NCBI GenBank assembly: GCA_037349105.1
Contig: JAYJMM010000109.1
Span: 186,001 to 250,000, forward strand
Reading direction: 5' to 3'
Length of the DNA stretch: 64,000 bases
Source of the DNA: Limnomonas spitsbergensis
Lineage: Eukaryota > Chlorophyta > Chlorophyceae > Chlamydomonadales
This document shows, piece after piece, positions 31,960-43,700 of the stretch. Positions within the stretch are counted from its first letter, which is position 1. Each line of letters opens with the position of its first letter. The notes beneath the pieces are model-generated. The model saw nothing but the letters and a program-made list of their open reading frames with translations, ran no database searches and was not told the DNA's origin. Position numbers and translations under genes: made by a program.

Positions 31960-34717
31960 ACCGAGCGAAGTTTGCAGTGCCCCTGGCCCAGAGCGCAAGG
32001 CAGCCAGGCAGCGCTACAAGTCCACAGCACGACGGCGTCGCCGCTACTACACGCGCCATATGGCAGTGGCTATAGCTGACAGGCTGCAGCGTGGCGAGTG
32101 CAACGTCTATCGGGAGCAGCTGCAAGAGAGGCGGCAGACCTGCCCCACCACGGCTGTCTCCTCCCTGAAGTGGGAGGCACACCTGCGACAGCAATTCACC
32201 GCCACTGTGCCCCCCTCTCCTGCGGCGCCACAGGCAAACTTGCCCCCTACCACCGCTCAGCCGGAGGACCTAGGCGTGTCAGCTGAGCAGCTCGCCTCTT
32301 GCTTTGCAAGGGCTTTCTCCCGCATGCGCGTACACACCGCGGCGGGCCTAGACGGTCTGGCGGCACCCTTTATCAAGTTGGCTATGGTAGAGGACATTTC
32401 AGAGGGGGAGCAACGGCACGTGCTGAGGGATCTGCTGCAAGACTGGTTCACTGCCATGGCGGTGCGGGGGGGAATGCCTAGTGCCTGGCAGCCAGTCAGG
32501 ATTCAGCCTGTTTACAAGAAGGGCGACCCCCTTGATCCTGTTGATTACCAGCCCATCGCCATCACTAGCGTGCTTTACCGGCTGTATGCCAGCATGCTCA
32601 CTGCCATCACTGATGAGTGGGCACAATTGCACGGCCACGTCCCTCCTCAGCAGTTTGGTTTTCAACAACGCCATAGCTCCAGGCTGCTTTCCTGGTCAGG
32701 CATGCAGTCCATGCTCAACGGGCAGCTGCTGGCCGTGGCAAGCTGCATGTGGCATTTGTGGACTTCACAAAGGCCTATTACAGCGTGCCCCAGGAGCAGC
32801 TGTGGCGGCATTTATGCGAGCATCTTCACATGCCTGCATGCCTGTTACGCGCTGTGCAAGCGCTTTATGCCAGTGCAGTTTACACGCTCACTGACGGCCA
32901 CAGCGCACTGGTCCTGTGCCTTGCACCAGAGGCATCAAACAGGGCTGCCCCCTGAGCCCCCTGCTCTTTAGCCTTTACCTCAGTGACCTGCCGGCCATGC
33001 TCGCAGCCAAGTGCCCGGCAGAGGGCATTGAGATGCCGGCGGGGCGACAGCTACGCTGCCTGCTGTATGCGGATGACCTCTCCTTGCTAGCCCGCACCCC
33101 AGCAGGGCTCCAACGCATGCTTGATGCCTTGCATGAATATGCTGCACATAAACAGCTTCAGCTCAATGTCAGTAAGACAGAGATCATGGAGTCTGGCAGC
33201 CGCTTAGCAGCGCAGCGCCGACAGCCAGCCCATGTTTGTGTTTACGGCCCTGATCGTACCGCGTTGAAGCGTGTCCAAGAATTCAAATTCTTGGGCATCA
33301 CTCAGCACGAAAGCATGAAGGGGGCCAAGGAGGGTAGACAGGCGCTTTTGGCTGCCGCGCTGCACCGTGTTTGCCGCATGGCAGCCAAGGTGGGCCTAAG
33401 GCGCCATCTTCCAACCCGCATCAGGCTGGCAGCTGTGTACGCAGCGCCTGCGGCCAACTACGGCGACGTGGTGTGGGCCACCAGCCGCCTTCGGCCGCGG
33501 CAATGTCTCTCCAGAAAAATGCAGTCCAGCTTGCTTCAGCACCTATGCCAGGCTGCGGGGCTACCTCCATCAGCCGCCAGTTGGGGAGTCATGAGAGAGC
33601 TGCAGCTCCAGCCACTACAGCAAGACTGGTGGGCCCATATCCTCCGCTTCTACAATGCAGCGGTGGCACCGGAGGCACAGCAATACAGCCCTCTCATGGC
33701 TCAAGCCATGGCAGCAGATATGAAGCTTGCAATCAGCCAGGGCACTGGCGGCCGCACCTGGTGCTCTGATCTGCTAAGTGCATTAGAGGGGCGGGAGCGG
33801 GGGGCAGCCACCCCCACCTTGCGCGAGGCAGCAGCTGCCCTACAGCGCCTACCCGTCACAGAGGTGTTGGCACTCGTTGACGCAGCCTACGAGCAAGCAC
33901 GGCTGGACGCAAGCGGCGGTGGGGACCCCAAGGACCCTACCACCGAGCACAGATCTGCGGCGACCTACGGCGCCTGGTTCCAGTCCACGGCAGGTGCCGT
34001 GCTGGCGCAAGCCAAGAGCCACAATCGTCAGAGGGAGTGTGCTTGTGTGCGGCTTGGCGCGATCAGCACTGCTGATACCAGAGGACGGCGCAACGGTCAG
34101 CGGCGACAGGCACGCTGCTGCCAGCGGTGTTGGGCACGGGGGGATAGCGAGCAGGTAGAGGACGCGCTGCATGTGTGCTTCCAGTGCCCTAGTGTCAGGG
34201 AGCAGTTACAGGAGCAAGGGTGGGCAGGTCCTCCGGGCGCTGCCACTAACTTCCACCTGCTGTACCAGGCTGAGCATGGGTGGGACGCACTTGCTTTTGT
34301 GGACTGTGTTGTGGGCATTATTGAGGGTTAGTCTCCAGGGTTTCTGAGGCCGATGTCGTTGGCCTTGCCGGCCTTCTCTTCTGGCTTTTTTTTGTGTGTT
34401 GTTGTTGTTGTTGTTGTTTGCCCCCTTTTTAGTTTCTTCTCTTCTCCCTTCTGGTCAGTGGGGCGCCCTCGCGGCCAAGCAGGGGTGGGATACGCTTGCT
34501 TTTCTGGACTTTTCTTTTCTTGGAGGCTTTGTTGAGGGCTAGTCTCTAGTGGAACTCAGGTTTTGGACTTGTTCTGCTTTGCCTTTCCGGCCTCTCCTTT
34601 TGTTCCTTTAGTTCCCCCTGGCTCTCTTCCTTTTAGTTCCTTCTTTACTCCCTTATGAACAGTTGGGCGCCCTCGCGGCCGAGCTTTGAGCGGGCCCAGA
34701 GGTGTAACGTTATTGAC
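31960..34717 (+). mobile_element. Non-LTR retrotransposon (LINE), 5'-truncated, copy 1
   Basis: The unit spans a coding region with RT and zinc knuckle (to the stop at 34331), a T-rich 3' UTR with a (TGT)n run near 34397-34420, and the conserved terminus ending 'gtgtaacgttattgac' at 34717 with an embedded TGTAA. No endonuclease domain is present, so the 5' part is missing. The same terminus occurs alone at several sites, showing that this family was mobile. The segment has been carried into the 23-kb duplication at 55162-57914. Confidence 0.85.
31970..34331 (+). pseudogene. LINE reverse transcriptase ORF, two frameshifts
   Basis: The first frame (from within 31817-32971) carries RT finger and palm blocks: AGLDGLAAPF, IQPVYKKGDPLDPVDYQPIA and LYRLYASML. 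Near 32725-32740 the frame shifts to the one encoding AFVDFTKAYYSV. A second, private one-base deletion near 32902 (cacagcgc versus cacaagcgc in copy 2) shifts it again to TRGIKQGCPLSPLLF. The catalytic YADD is at 33066-33077, followed by LNVSKTEIM and EFKFLGI. The C-terminus has a knuckle-like CCQRCWARGD...ALHVCFQCP. It is dead as written, and the start is unknown because of truncation. Confidence 0.85.
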
Positions 34718-34830
34718 TTATGAAACCTGAATTTTGCTTGGATCCAGACCCCGGGATCTTCCCATACCCTCAGGATCCTGGCGTTGTCTGACACTTGATT
34801 GCATGGTGATTCAGCTACATTCTTGCTACA

Positions 34831-35861
34831 ATGCGGCGTGTGGCCGTCAGCCGGCAGGGCTTCGTGCAGCAAGCTTTGTTACTTGGGCTAGCACTAGTTG
34901 ATGCAGCATACGAGCGGGTGCAGCTGGATGCAGCTGGGAGAGGGGACCCCAGAGATCCTGCCATTAAACACAGGTCTGCGGCCGCCTACCACACCTGGTT
35001 TCAGTCTTCGGCGGGTGCCGTGCTGGCCCAGGCCAGGGGCCGCACCAGCCGATGGGAGTGTGCTTGCGTGCGCACGAAGTTAAGGATGTGGCATGGTGCC
35101 GTCAGCATGGCTGACACTCGAGGACGGCGCAGCGGTCGACAGCGTTACAGACGGTGCTGCGAGCGATGTTGGGCTAGGGGAGACGACGACCATGTGGAGG
35201 ACACGCTGCATGCATATGCTTTTAATGCCCCAGAGTGCAGGATCAATTTAAGGAGTGGAAATGGGCAGGTCCTTGGAACGGTGCTAGAGACTTCTTCGAA
35301 TTGTACCGGGGCAGGCTTGGGTGGGATGCCCTGGTCTTTGTGGAGGACGTGGTAGATATCATCGAGGTCACACCACTGGGCCATGCTGCAAAGCTCGGCC
35401 GCGTCGGCATCCAACAGCAAGGTTGGAAACTAAAGAGAGAAAGGAAAGAGACCCCCTCAAAAACAAAACAAAAAGTCCTAATCCCCAAGCCAACTACCGG
35501 AAGCTTAAGACTCTGGGCCATGCTCAAAAGAATCGGCAGCATGGGCGTCCCACTGTCAGAAAGGGGGGAAAGGAGAAAAGAAAAATAGGAAATTATTGCT
35601 CAACCAAAAAGCAGGCACCTGTCCCAAGCGATACCGTCAGGAAAGGCCAAGATATCATTGAGGTGTAGACGTTTTTAGAGGCTGGAGCTTCCTTTGTCTT
35701 TCTTTTCCAGCCTTGTTTTTGTCCCCTCACTTTTTCCCCCACTTTCCCTCCTTTTCTTGTCCTGCCCCCTTGTGTTTGTTTCGTTCTTTCCTCTTTAATT
35801 AGTTAGGCACCCACGCAGCCGAGCCTTTTTGAGCAGGGCCCAGTGGTGTAACGTCATTGAC
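34831..35861 (+). mobile_element. Third truncated LINE copy with nested reverse 3' ends
   Basis: A frame from 34831 encodes the LINE C-terminal part (ALVDAAYERVQLDAAG, MADTRGRRSGRQ, CCERCWARGDD). It runs into a decayed 3' end (about 35340) and a 3' UTR ending at the conserved terminus 35801-35861. Two minus-strand LINE 3' ends are nested inside, at about 35367-35412 and, partially, 35513-35553. Duplicated at 58028-59035. Confidence 0.8.
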
Positions 35862-35874
35862 TTGGGCCACCGGC

Positions 35875-35883
35875 CATATAAAG
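35875..35883 (+). promoter_or_regulatory. TATA-like box just downstream of a LINE terminus
   Basis: 'catataaag' sits inside a symmetric 'ccggccatataaaggccgg' context, 14 bp after the LINE 3' end (35861). It could serve the candidate exons and module gene to its right. Same arrangement at 59050-59058. Function is inferred only. Confidence 0.35.
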
Positions 35884-35929
35884 GCCGGCCCAGGTTGGGA
35901 CCCCATCTGCCGAGTGGCAGCCGCCTAGT

Positions 35930-37731
35930 AGCCCCCATTGGTAGTCTAGAGCGTGCTAAAATTAAGACTGACCCCGCAGCTCTCTAATAGTAAGCTGGAT
36001 CTGCCTGGCGAACAGTTCCTGCCCTGTCACATAGGATGTGGGTATGGCTGCAACCTGGATCTGATTGCTGGGCTCTATGTTCCTGTCCCTTCACATAGGA
36101 GGTTGGCATGGCTGCATATGGCTGCACATGTCTGCGCCATGGTCCTTGCCATGCATGGTGGCTGGAATTGAGCTTGCTCATCTCCTACCAAACCCACCAG
36201 CCCCAAGCGGCTGAGTGTTCAGCGGGGCCCAGCAGGCACACACTATTCTACACCTACCGTAGTGGGGAAATATGGTGGGAAGTGGCGTTGTGGGCAGACC
36301 GGCAGAATATCAACAAGCATGCCCACCAGCTGTGCATGGACCCAGAAGAACATGCATGCATGCTCACTAGTACGAAATACCCTGTCACCAATCAGCACCA
36401 GCCAGTGATCGTCCGGGGCCGAGCCAAAGCCACAGCTGAAAGCAGATACGGTATATGTCAGGGGATTTCAGGTTTTGAACTGGAGGTGCTCAGTCGATTC
36501 TGTGCTCAGGAAATGATGAGACCGCAGTGACGCATTCGGCAGCAGCGGACGCTGGGGTAGCGGTAGCACTCAGGCAGGCTTTCCAAACGTGGGATGGTGA
36601 AAGGCGATTGGTGCTGTTGCGGAGTACCGCATGCGACCCATGCTGTTCAGTGTTCACCCACTCCGCCTGCCTACGCCAAGTGTCGGCAATCGGCATGCAG
36701 CCCGCCCTCGACATGCACATTACAGATGGTCAGTAACCGCTTGCTGCGGCAGTGCCAGACACATTTCCGCAGCGGCAAGTGGTCGCAAGATGCGCCCGAC
36801 ATGTCAACCCCCTGCTGTCAGGTTCCACATGACCACATTGCACATCTGCCCGGCATAATTCATGGATTTAGGGCCTGCCACACGAACAAAACATGTGCCC
36901 CCTGCAATACATGCACTTGTTCCATTACTTTTGCATTCACCTCCTGTCTACGTCTGGTCATTACACGACTCGCTTCCGCGTCCACTGTCTCACACACATC
37001 TGCTTACAAGGTGGGTTAGAAGCACGGATAATCTCGTACGGACGTACTTGCCGAAGTGTGGTGTGCGTGCCCATCGGGGTGCCCACCGATAGCCCAAGCC
37101 TTGGTCCGAAACATGTGCAGCGTGCGCTGCACCCTGAATAACAAATTCCTTGCCTTCCTGATGGATGCATCTGTCCACTTCTTGGCAGTGTTCCTTATCC
37201 CTCCTGGCACGCACGTCCCCCGCCCATGGCATGCATTGTGTCTGGCTGGCTGAGTGGCTAGCACCGTCGTCACACGCCACCTATCGCCAACTTGCTTCTG
37301 CTGTTTCCTGTTATGCTGCAGGACCTACGCACCAGCTTGGGATTCAAATTTCGATTACACCCACAACCGACATCTCGCAACTTGTGTTTCGACACGTACC
37401 GATAGGTAGGCGAGACCCCCGTCAATTTGTCGCCAGCTGACTTGAGCCAAGCAAGGAAGCGCTTGCCCAATGAAAACCTGAAAATTTCTATTCACCCTCA
37501 AGCAGATGCTTACGGTATATCAGAGGATGCTCGACCCTGCCCTTCCCTTCTGAATCGTCCCACCCCTGCATGCATGCATGGACCTCACAGCTGGCCCTAT
37601 CGCCACCACCAAGCCAGCTAGCCGCCCCTACCTGATTTCATGCCTGATGGAAGTGGATGCTATCTGGCTGGAAGCCTCCCAACAATTTTGATTTCCGCCT
37701 GCTTTCCCGACGTCCCCCATGCTGCCTGCAG
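35930..37731 (+). other. Candidate 5' exons of the repeat-module gene (unresolved)
   Basis: Several frames look coding but no complete exon chain could be fixed. One frame with YRSGEIWWEVALWAD and NQHQPVIVRG ends at a possible donor (ATACG|GTATAT, 36450/36451). Further frames at about 36540-36730 and 36880-37250 are Cys/His-rich (ACHTNKTCAPCNTCTCS), suggesting a metal-binding segment. Acceptor-like 'ctgcag' sites precede 37324 and 37732. A 4-bp difference between copies (gtgtgcgtgccc versus gtgtgccc near 37062 and 60230) means that one copy is frameshifted or that this stretch is intronic. The family is not recognised. Confidence 0.35.
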
Positions 37732-40700
37732 GATATACACTTCAAAATGATGGCACCACAAGGAACAATGACCGCAGTAGTAAGTACTAAGTGCCTGTGT
37801 TGACTTGTTTAGTGCACACCAGCAACCAGGCCTTCTTTGGATAGCTGCTGGGCTACCACCTCTTGGCTGATGGGGGCCAAACCTTGAGAGGTAGAGAGGC
37901 CTACGGCTTGTTGCCTTAAATACCGTATCAAGTGTTGTTGCACCTTTGGTCGTGGGCCGTAATGTAGCTGAATTGTAGCTGGAGCACTTTGGATGACAGA
38001 ATCAAGCCCATGCAGCTAATTATAAGCGCAAAAATCTGGTCCCTTCTGTTTTCCTGGATGCTTGTGTCTTAGTTGCCTGCCTCGTCCAAAGGAATGTCTC
38101 TGTACCATACTGCCGCTGACTGTGTCTGTCCTGCTGTTTTGTCCCGTACAGAATGCGAACAGACGGCTGCATAGCGCATCACCGATCAGCTCGCCAAGAT
38201 GCAACGTGTCTCAACAAAGGCGGAACACAGAGGTGCACCCTGTGCCGCAGCTGCAGCTCCCCCTGCCGGCTGAAGACATCCCCTGCAGGTCCAACACGGG
38301 CTCCACTGACCAGGACGTGGGCCCTGAGCCATCATCAGGTAGGCAGCTGATGGGCCGTGCATCATTTCCCCCTCGACCGGATTTCAACAGGTGTAAACCA
38401 GCAGTCCATTGAGCGACAAGAAAGCGCATGTTATGCAATGTTGATTTGAAAGTGCTTCAGCTACATTCCAGCTATAACCCAGCCAGTCAGCCTGGCAGGG
38501 CTTGGTGCAGCTAGTTGTTTTGCCTTGATCACCTGTCCACCCGTACACCGGTCCAGTTTTGGTCTTCATCAGCCTAGCGACGGCCGCCCAGCAGCCAAGG
38601 GTTGTTTGCAGTGCTCTATAATAAACACCGATGCCATGTATAATCTGCCTGCCACTCTAGTCTATGTGAAACTTGAACAGTCCAGCATCACCTCACGCAC
38701 GAGTCACTGTCAGGTTGTCCTGCCTCCACCCTGCTCAGCCTGTCTTGCTCCACCCTCCCCGCTCAGTCTGCCTAGCTTTTCCATAGGCAAGGAAGGCAGC
38801 TGCCTGTTGGCATTTCCAAAACCTACAGCCAAGCAACCGCAACCCCATATTAGTTCACATGGTACGGTACTCACCTGCACATCAATGTCTGTACGTTGCT
38901 CAGGTTCTCCGGCCACAACAAAGTCTCTGGAACGTGCAGCTGCTGCTGCTGTTCACGAGAAGCGCCTGGCCTTCGCCAAGCAGCTGATGCAGACTACGCG
39001 CTTGCAGAAGTGCATGCCATCAAGCAGGAAGGAACGGCAGCGCTGGGCCAAGGCCAAGGTTGACTTCAACAGCATCGTAAAAGTCAACAGCGACAACATC
39101 AACACTGTCATCAGCAACGAGCCACTCGTCCTCCTCCCCGCCTCTGATCCTGTGGTTGCTGAGGACATGATGGTGAGCTCCATCGCCACCTTTGGGGATT
39201 TGCTGGGCTACCACCTCTTGGCTGATGGGGATCAAACCTTCAGCGACTTATGGCTTGTGGCCCAAGCAACAAGTCTTATTGCACCCGAACCCTTGATTGT
39301 AGGCCGTGATGTAGCTGAGTTGTAGCTGGAGAACTTAGGAGAAACAGAGTTAAGCCCCTACAGCTAATTACTTGCACAAAAATCTGGTCCCTTCTGTTTT
39401 CCTGGATGCTTGTTTCATGCCTGCCTCGTCCAAAGGAGTGTCTCTGTACCATACTGCCGCTGACTGTGTCTGTCCTGCTGTTTTGTCCCGTACAGAATGC
39501 GAACAGACGGCTGCATAGCGCATCACCGATCAGCTCGCCAAGATGCAACGTGTCTCAACAAAGGCGGAACACAGAGGTGCACCCTGTGCCGCAGCTGCAG
39601 CTCCCCCTGCCGGCTGAAGACATCCCCTGCAGGTCCAACACGGGCTCCACTGACCAGGACGTGGGCCCTGAGCCATCATCAGGTAGGCAGCTGATGGGCC
39701 GTGCATCATTTCCCCCTCGACCGGATTTCAACAGGTGTAAACCAGCAGTCCATTGAGCGACAAGAAAGCGCATGTTATGCAATGTTGATTTGAAAGTGCT
39801 TCAGCTACATTCCAGCTATAACCCAGCCAGTCAGCCTGGCAGGGCTTGGTGCAGCTAGTTGTTTTGCCTTGATCACCTGTCCACCCGTACACCGGTCCAG
39901 TTTTGGTCTTCATCAGCCTAGCGACGGCCGCCCAGCAGCCAAGGGTTGTTTGCTGTGCTCTATAATAAACACCGATGCCATGTATAATCTGCCTGCCACT
40001 CTAGTCTATGTGAAACTTGAACAGTCCAGCATCACCTCACGCACGAGTCACTGTCAGGTTGTCCTGCCTCCACCCTGCTCAGCCTGTCTTGCTCCACCCT
40101 CCCCGCTCAGTCTGCCTAGCTTTTCCATAGGCAAGGAAGGCAGCTGCCTGTTGGCATTTCCAAAACCTACAGCCAAGCAACCGCAACCCCATATTAGTTC
40201 ACATGGTACGGTACTCACCTGCACATCAATGTCTGTACGTTGCTCAGGTTCTCCGGCCACAACAAAGTCTCTGGAACGTGCAGCTGCTGCTGCTGTTCAC
40301 GAGAAGCGCCTGGCCTTCGCCAAGCAGCTGATGCAGACTACGCGCTTGCAGAAGTGCATGCCATCAAGCAGGAAGGAACGGCAGCGCTGGGCCAAGGCCA
40401 AGGTTGACTTCAACAGCATCGTAAAAGTCAACAGCGACAACATCAACACTGTCATCAGCAACGAGCCACTCGTCCTCCTCCCCGCCTCTGATCCTGTGGT
40501 TGCTGAGGACATGATGGTGAGCTCCATCGCCACCTTTGGGGATTTGCTGGGCTACCACCTCTTGGCTGATGGGGATCAAACCTTCAGCGACTTATGGCTT
40601 GTGGCCCAAGCAACAAGTCTTATTGCACCCGAACCCTTGATTGTAGGCCGTGATGTAGCTGAGTTGTAGCTGGAGAACTTAGGAGAAACAGAGTTAAGCC

Positions 40701-43700
40701 CCTACAGCTAATTACTTGCACAAAAATCTGGTCCCTTCTGTTTTCCTGGATGCTTGTTTCATGCCTGCCTCGTCCAAAGGAGTGTCTCTGTACCATACTG
40801 CCGCTGACTGTGTCTGTCCTGCTGTTTTGTCCCGTACAGAATGCGAACAGACGGCTGCATAGCGCATCACCGATCAGCTCGCCAAGATGCAACGTGTCTC
40901 AACAAAGGCGGAACACAGAGGTGCACCCTGTGCCGCAGCTGCAGCTCCCCCTGCCGGCTGAAGACATCCCCTGCAGGTCCAACACGGGCTCCACTGACCA
41001 GGACGTGGGCCCTGAGCCATCATCAGGTAGGCAGCTGATGGGCCGTGCATCATTTCCCCCTCGACCGGATTTCAACAGGTGTAAACCAGCAGTCCATTGA
41101 GCGACAAGAAAGCGCATGTTATGCAATGTTGATTTGAAAGTGCTTCAGCTACATTCCAGCTATAACCCAGCCAGTCAGCCTGGCAGGGCTTGGTGCAGCT
41201 AGTTGTTTTGCCTTGATCACCTGTCCACCCGTACACCGGTCCAGTTTTGGTCTTCATCAGCCTAGCGACGGCCGCCCAGCAGCCAAGGGTTGTTTGCTGT
41301 GCTCTATAATAAACACCGATGCCATGTATAATCTGCCTGCCACTCTAGTCTATGTGAAACTTGAACAGTCCAGCATCACCTCACGCACGAGTCACTGTCA
41401 GGTTGTCCTGCCTCCACCCTGCTCAGCCTGTCTTGCTCCACCCTCCCCGCTCAGTCTGCCTAGCTTTTCCATAGGCAAGGAAGGCAGCTGCCTGTTGGCA
41501 TTTCCAAAACCTACAGCCAAGCAACCGCAACCCCATATTAGTTCACATGGTACGGTACTCACCTGCACATCAATGTCTGTACGTTGCTCAGGTTCTCCGG
41601 CCACAACAAAGTCTCTGGAACGTGCAGCTGCTGCTGCTGTTCACGAGAAGCGCCTGGCCTTCGCCACGCAGCTGATGCAGACTACGCGCTTGCAGAAGTG
41701 CATGCCATCAAGCAGGAAGGAACGGCAGCGCTGGGCCAAGGCCAAGGTTGACTTCAACAGCATCGTAAAAGTCAACAGCGACAACATCAACACTGTCATC
41801 AGCAACGAGCCACTCGTCCTCCTCCCCGCCTCTGATCCTGTGGTTGCTGAGGACATGATGGTGAGCTCCATCGCCACCTTTGGGGATTTGCTGGGCTACC
41901 ACCTCTTGGCTGATGGGGATCAAACCTTCAGCGACTTATGGCTTGTGGCCCAAGCAACAAGTCTTATTGCACCCGAACCCTTGATTGTAGGCCGTGATGT
42001 AGCTGAGTTGTAGCTGGAGAACTTAGGAGAAACAGAGTTAAGCCCCTACAGCTAATTACTTGCACAAAAATCTGGTCCCTTCTGTTTTCCTGGATGCTTG
42101 TTTCATGCCTGCCTCGTCCAAAGGAGTGTCTCTGTACCATACTGCCGCTGACTGTGTCTGTCCTGCTGTTTTGTCCCGTACAGAATGCGAACAGACGGCT
42201 GCATAGCGCATCACCGATCAGCTCGCCAAGATGCAACGTGTCTCAACAAAGGCGGAACACAGAGGTGCACCCTGTGCCGCAGCTGCAGCTCCCCCTGCCG
42301 GCTGAAGACATCCCCTGCAGGTCCAACACGGGCTCCACTGACCAGGACGTGGGCCCTGAGCCATCATCAGGTAGGCAGCTGATGGGCCGTGCATCATTTC
42401 CCCCTCGACCGGATTTCAACAGGTGTAAACCAGCAGTCCATTGAGCGACAAGAAAGCGCATGTTATGCAATGTTGATTTGAAAGTGCTTCAGCTACATTC
42501 CAGCTATAACCCAGCCAGTCAGCCTGGCAGGGCTTGGTGCAGCTAGTTGTTTTGCCTTGATCACCTGTCCACCCGTACACCGGTCCAGTTTTGGTCTTCA
42601 TCAGCCTAGCGACGGCCGCCCAGCAGCCAAGGGTTGTTTGCTGTGCTCTATAATAAACACCGATGCCATGTATAATCTGCCTGCCACTCTAGTCTATGTG
42701 AAACTTGAACAGTCCAGCATCACCTCACGCACGAGTCACTGTCAGGTTGTCCTGCCTCCACCCTGCTCAGCCTGTCTTGCTCCACCCTCCCCGCTCAGTC
42801 TGCCTAGCTTTTCCATAGGCAAGGAAGGCAGCTGCCTGTTGGCATTTCCAAAACCTACAGCCAAGCAACCGCAACCCCATATTAGTTCACATGGTATACG
42901 GTACTCACCTGCACATCAATGTCTGTACGTTGCTCAGGTTCTCCGGCCACAACAAAGTCTCTGGAACGTGCAGCTGCTGCTGCTGTTCACGAGAAGCGCC
43001 TGGCCTTCGCCAAGCAGCTGATGCAGACTACGCGCTTGCAGAAGTGCATGCCATCAAGCAGGAAGGAACGGCAGCGCTGGGCCAAGGCCAAGGTTGACTT
43101 CAACAGCATCGTAAAAGTCAACAGCGACAACATCAACACTGTCATCAGCAACGAGCCACTCGTCCTCCTCCCCGCCTCTGATCCTGTGGTTGCTGAGGAC
43201 ATGATGGTGAGCTCCATCGCCACCTTTGGGGATTTGCTGGGCTACCACCTCTTGGCTGATGGGGATCAAACCTTCAGCGACTTATGGCTTGTGGCCCAAG
43301 TAACAAGTCTTATTGCACCCGAACCCTTGATTGTAGGCCGTGATGTAGCTGAGTTGTAGCTGGAGAACTTAGGAGAAACAGAGTTAAGCCCCTACAGCTA
43401 ATTACTTGCACAAAAATCTGGTCCCTTCTGTTTTCCTGGATGCTTGTTTCATGCCTGCCTCGTCCAAAGGAGTGTCTCTGTACCATACTGCCGCTGACTG
43501 TGTCTGTCCTGCTGTTTTGTCCCGTACAGAATGCGAACAGACGGCTGCATAGCGCATCACCGATCAGCTCGCCAAGATGCAACGTGTCTCAACAAAGGCG
43601 GAACACAGAGGTGCACCCTGTGCCGCAGCTGCAGCTCCCCCTGCCGGCTGAAGACATCCCCTGCAGGTCCAACACGGGCTTCACTGACCAGGACGTGGGC

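Noticed and set aside
38525..39325. 266-codon frame in each 1344-bp unit as a stand-alone gene
   Set aside because: Units 4 and 6 break this frame with a 2-bp insertion upstream of beta, while predicted exons stay intact. The part before beta fits an intron better. Kept as an alternative only.
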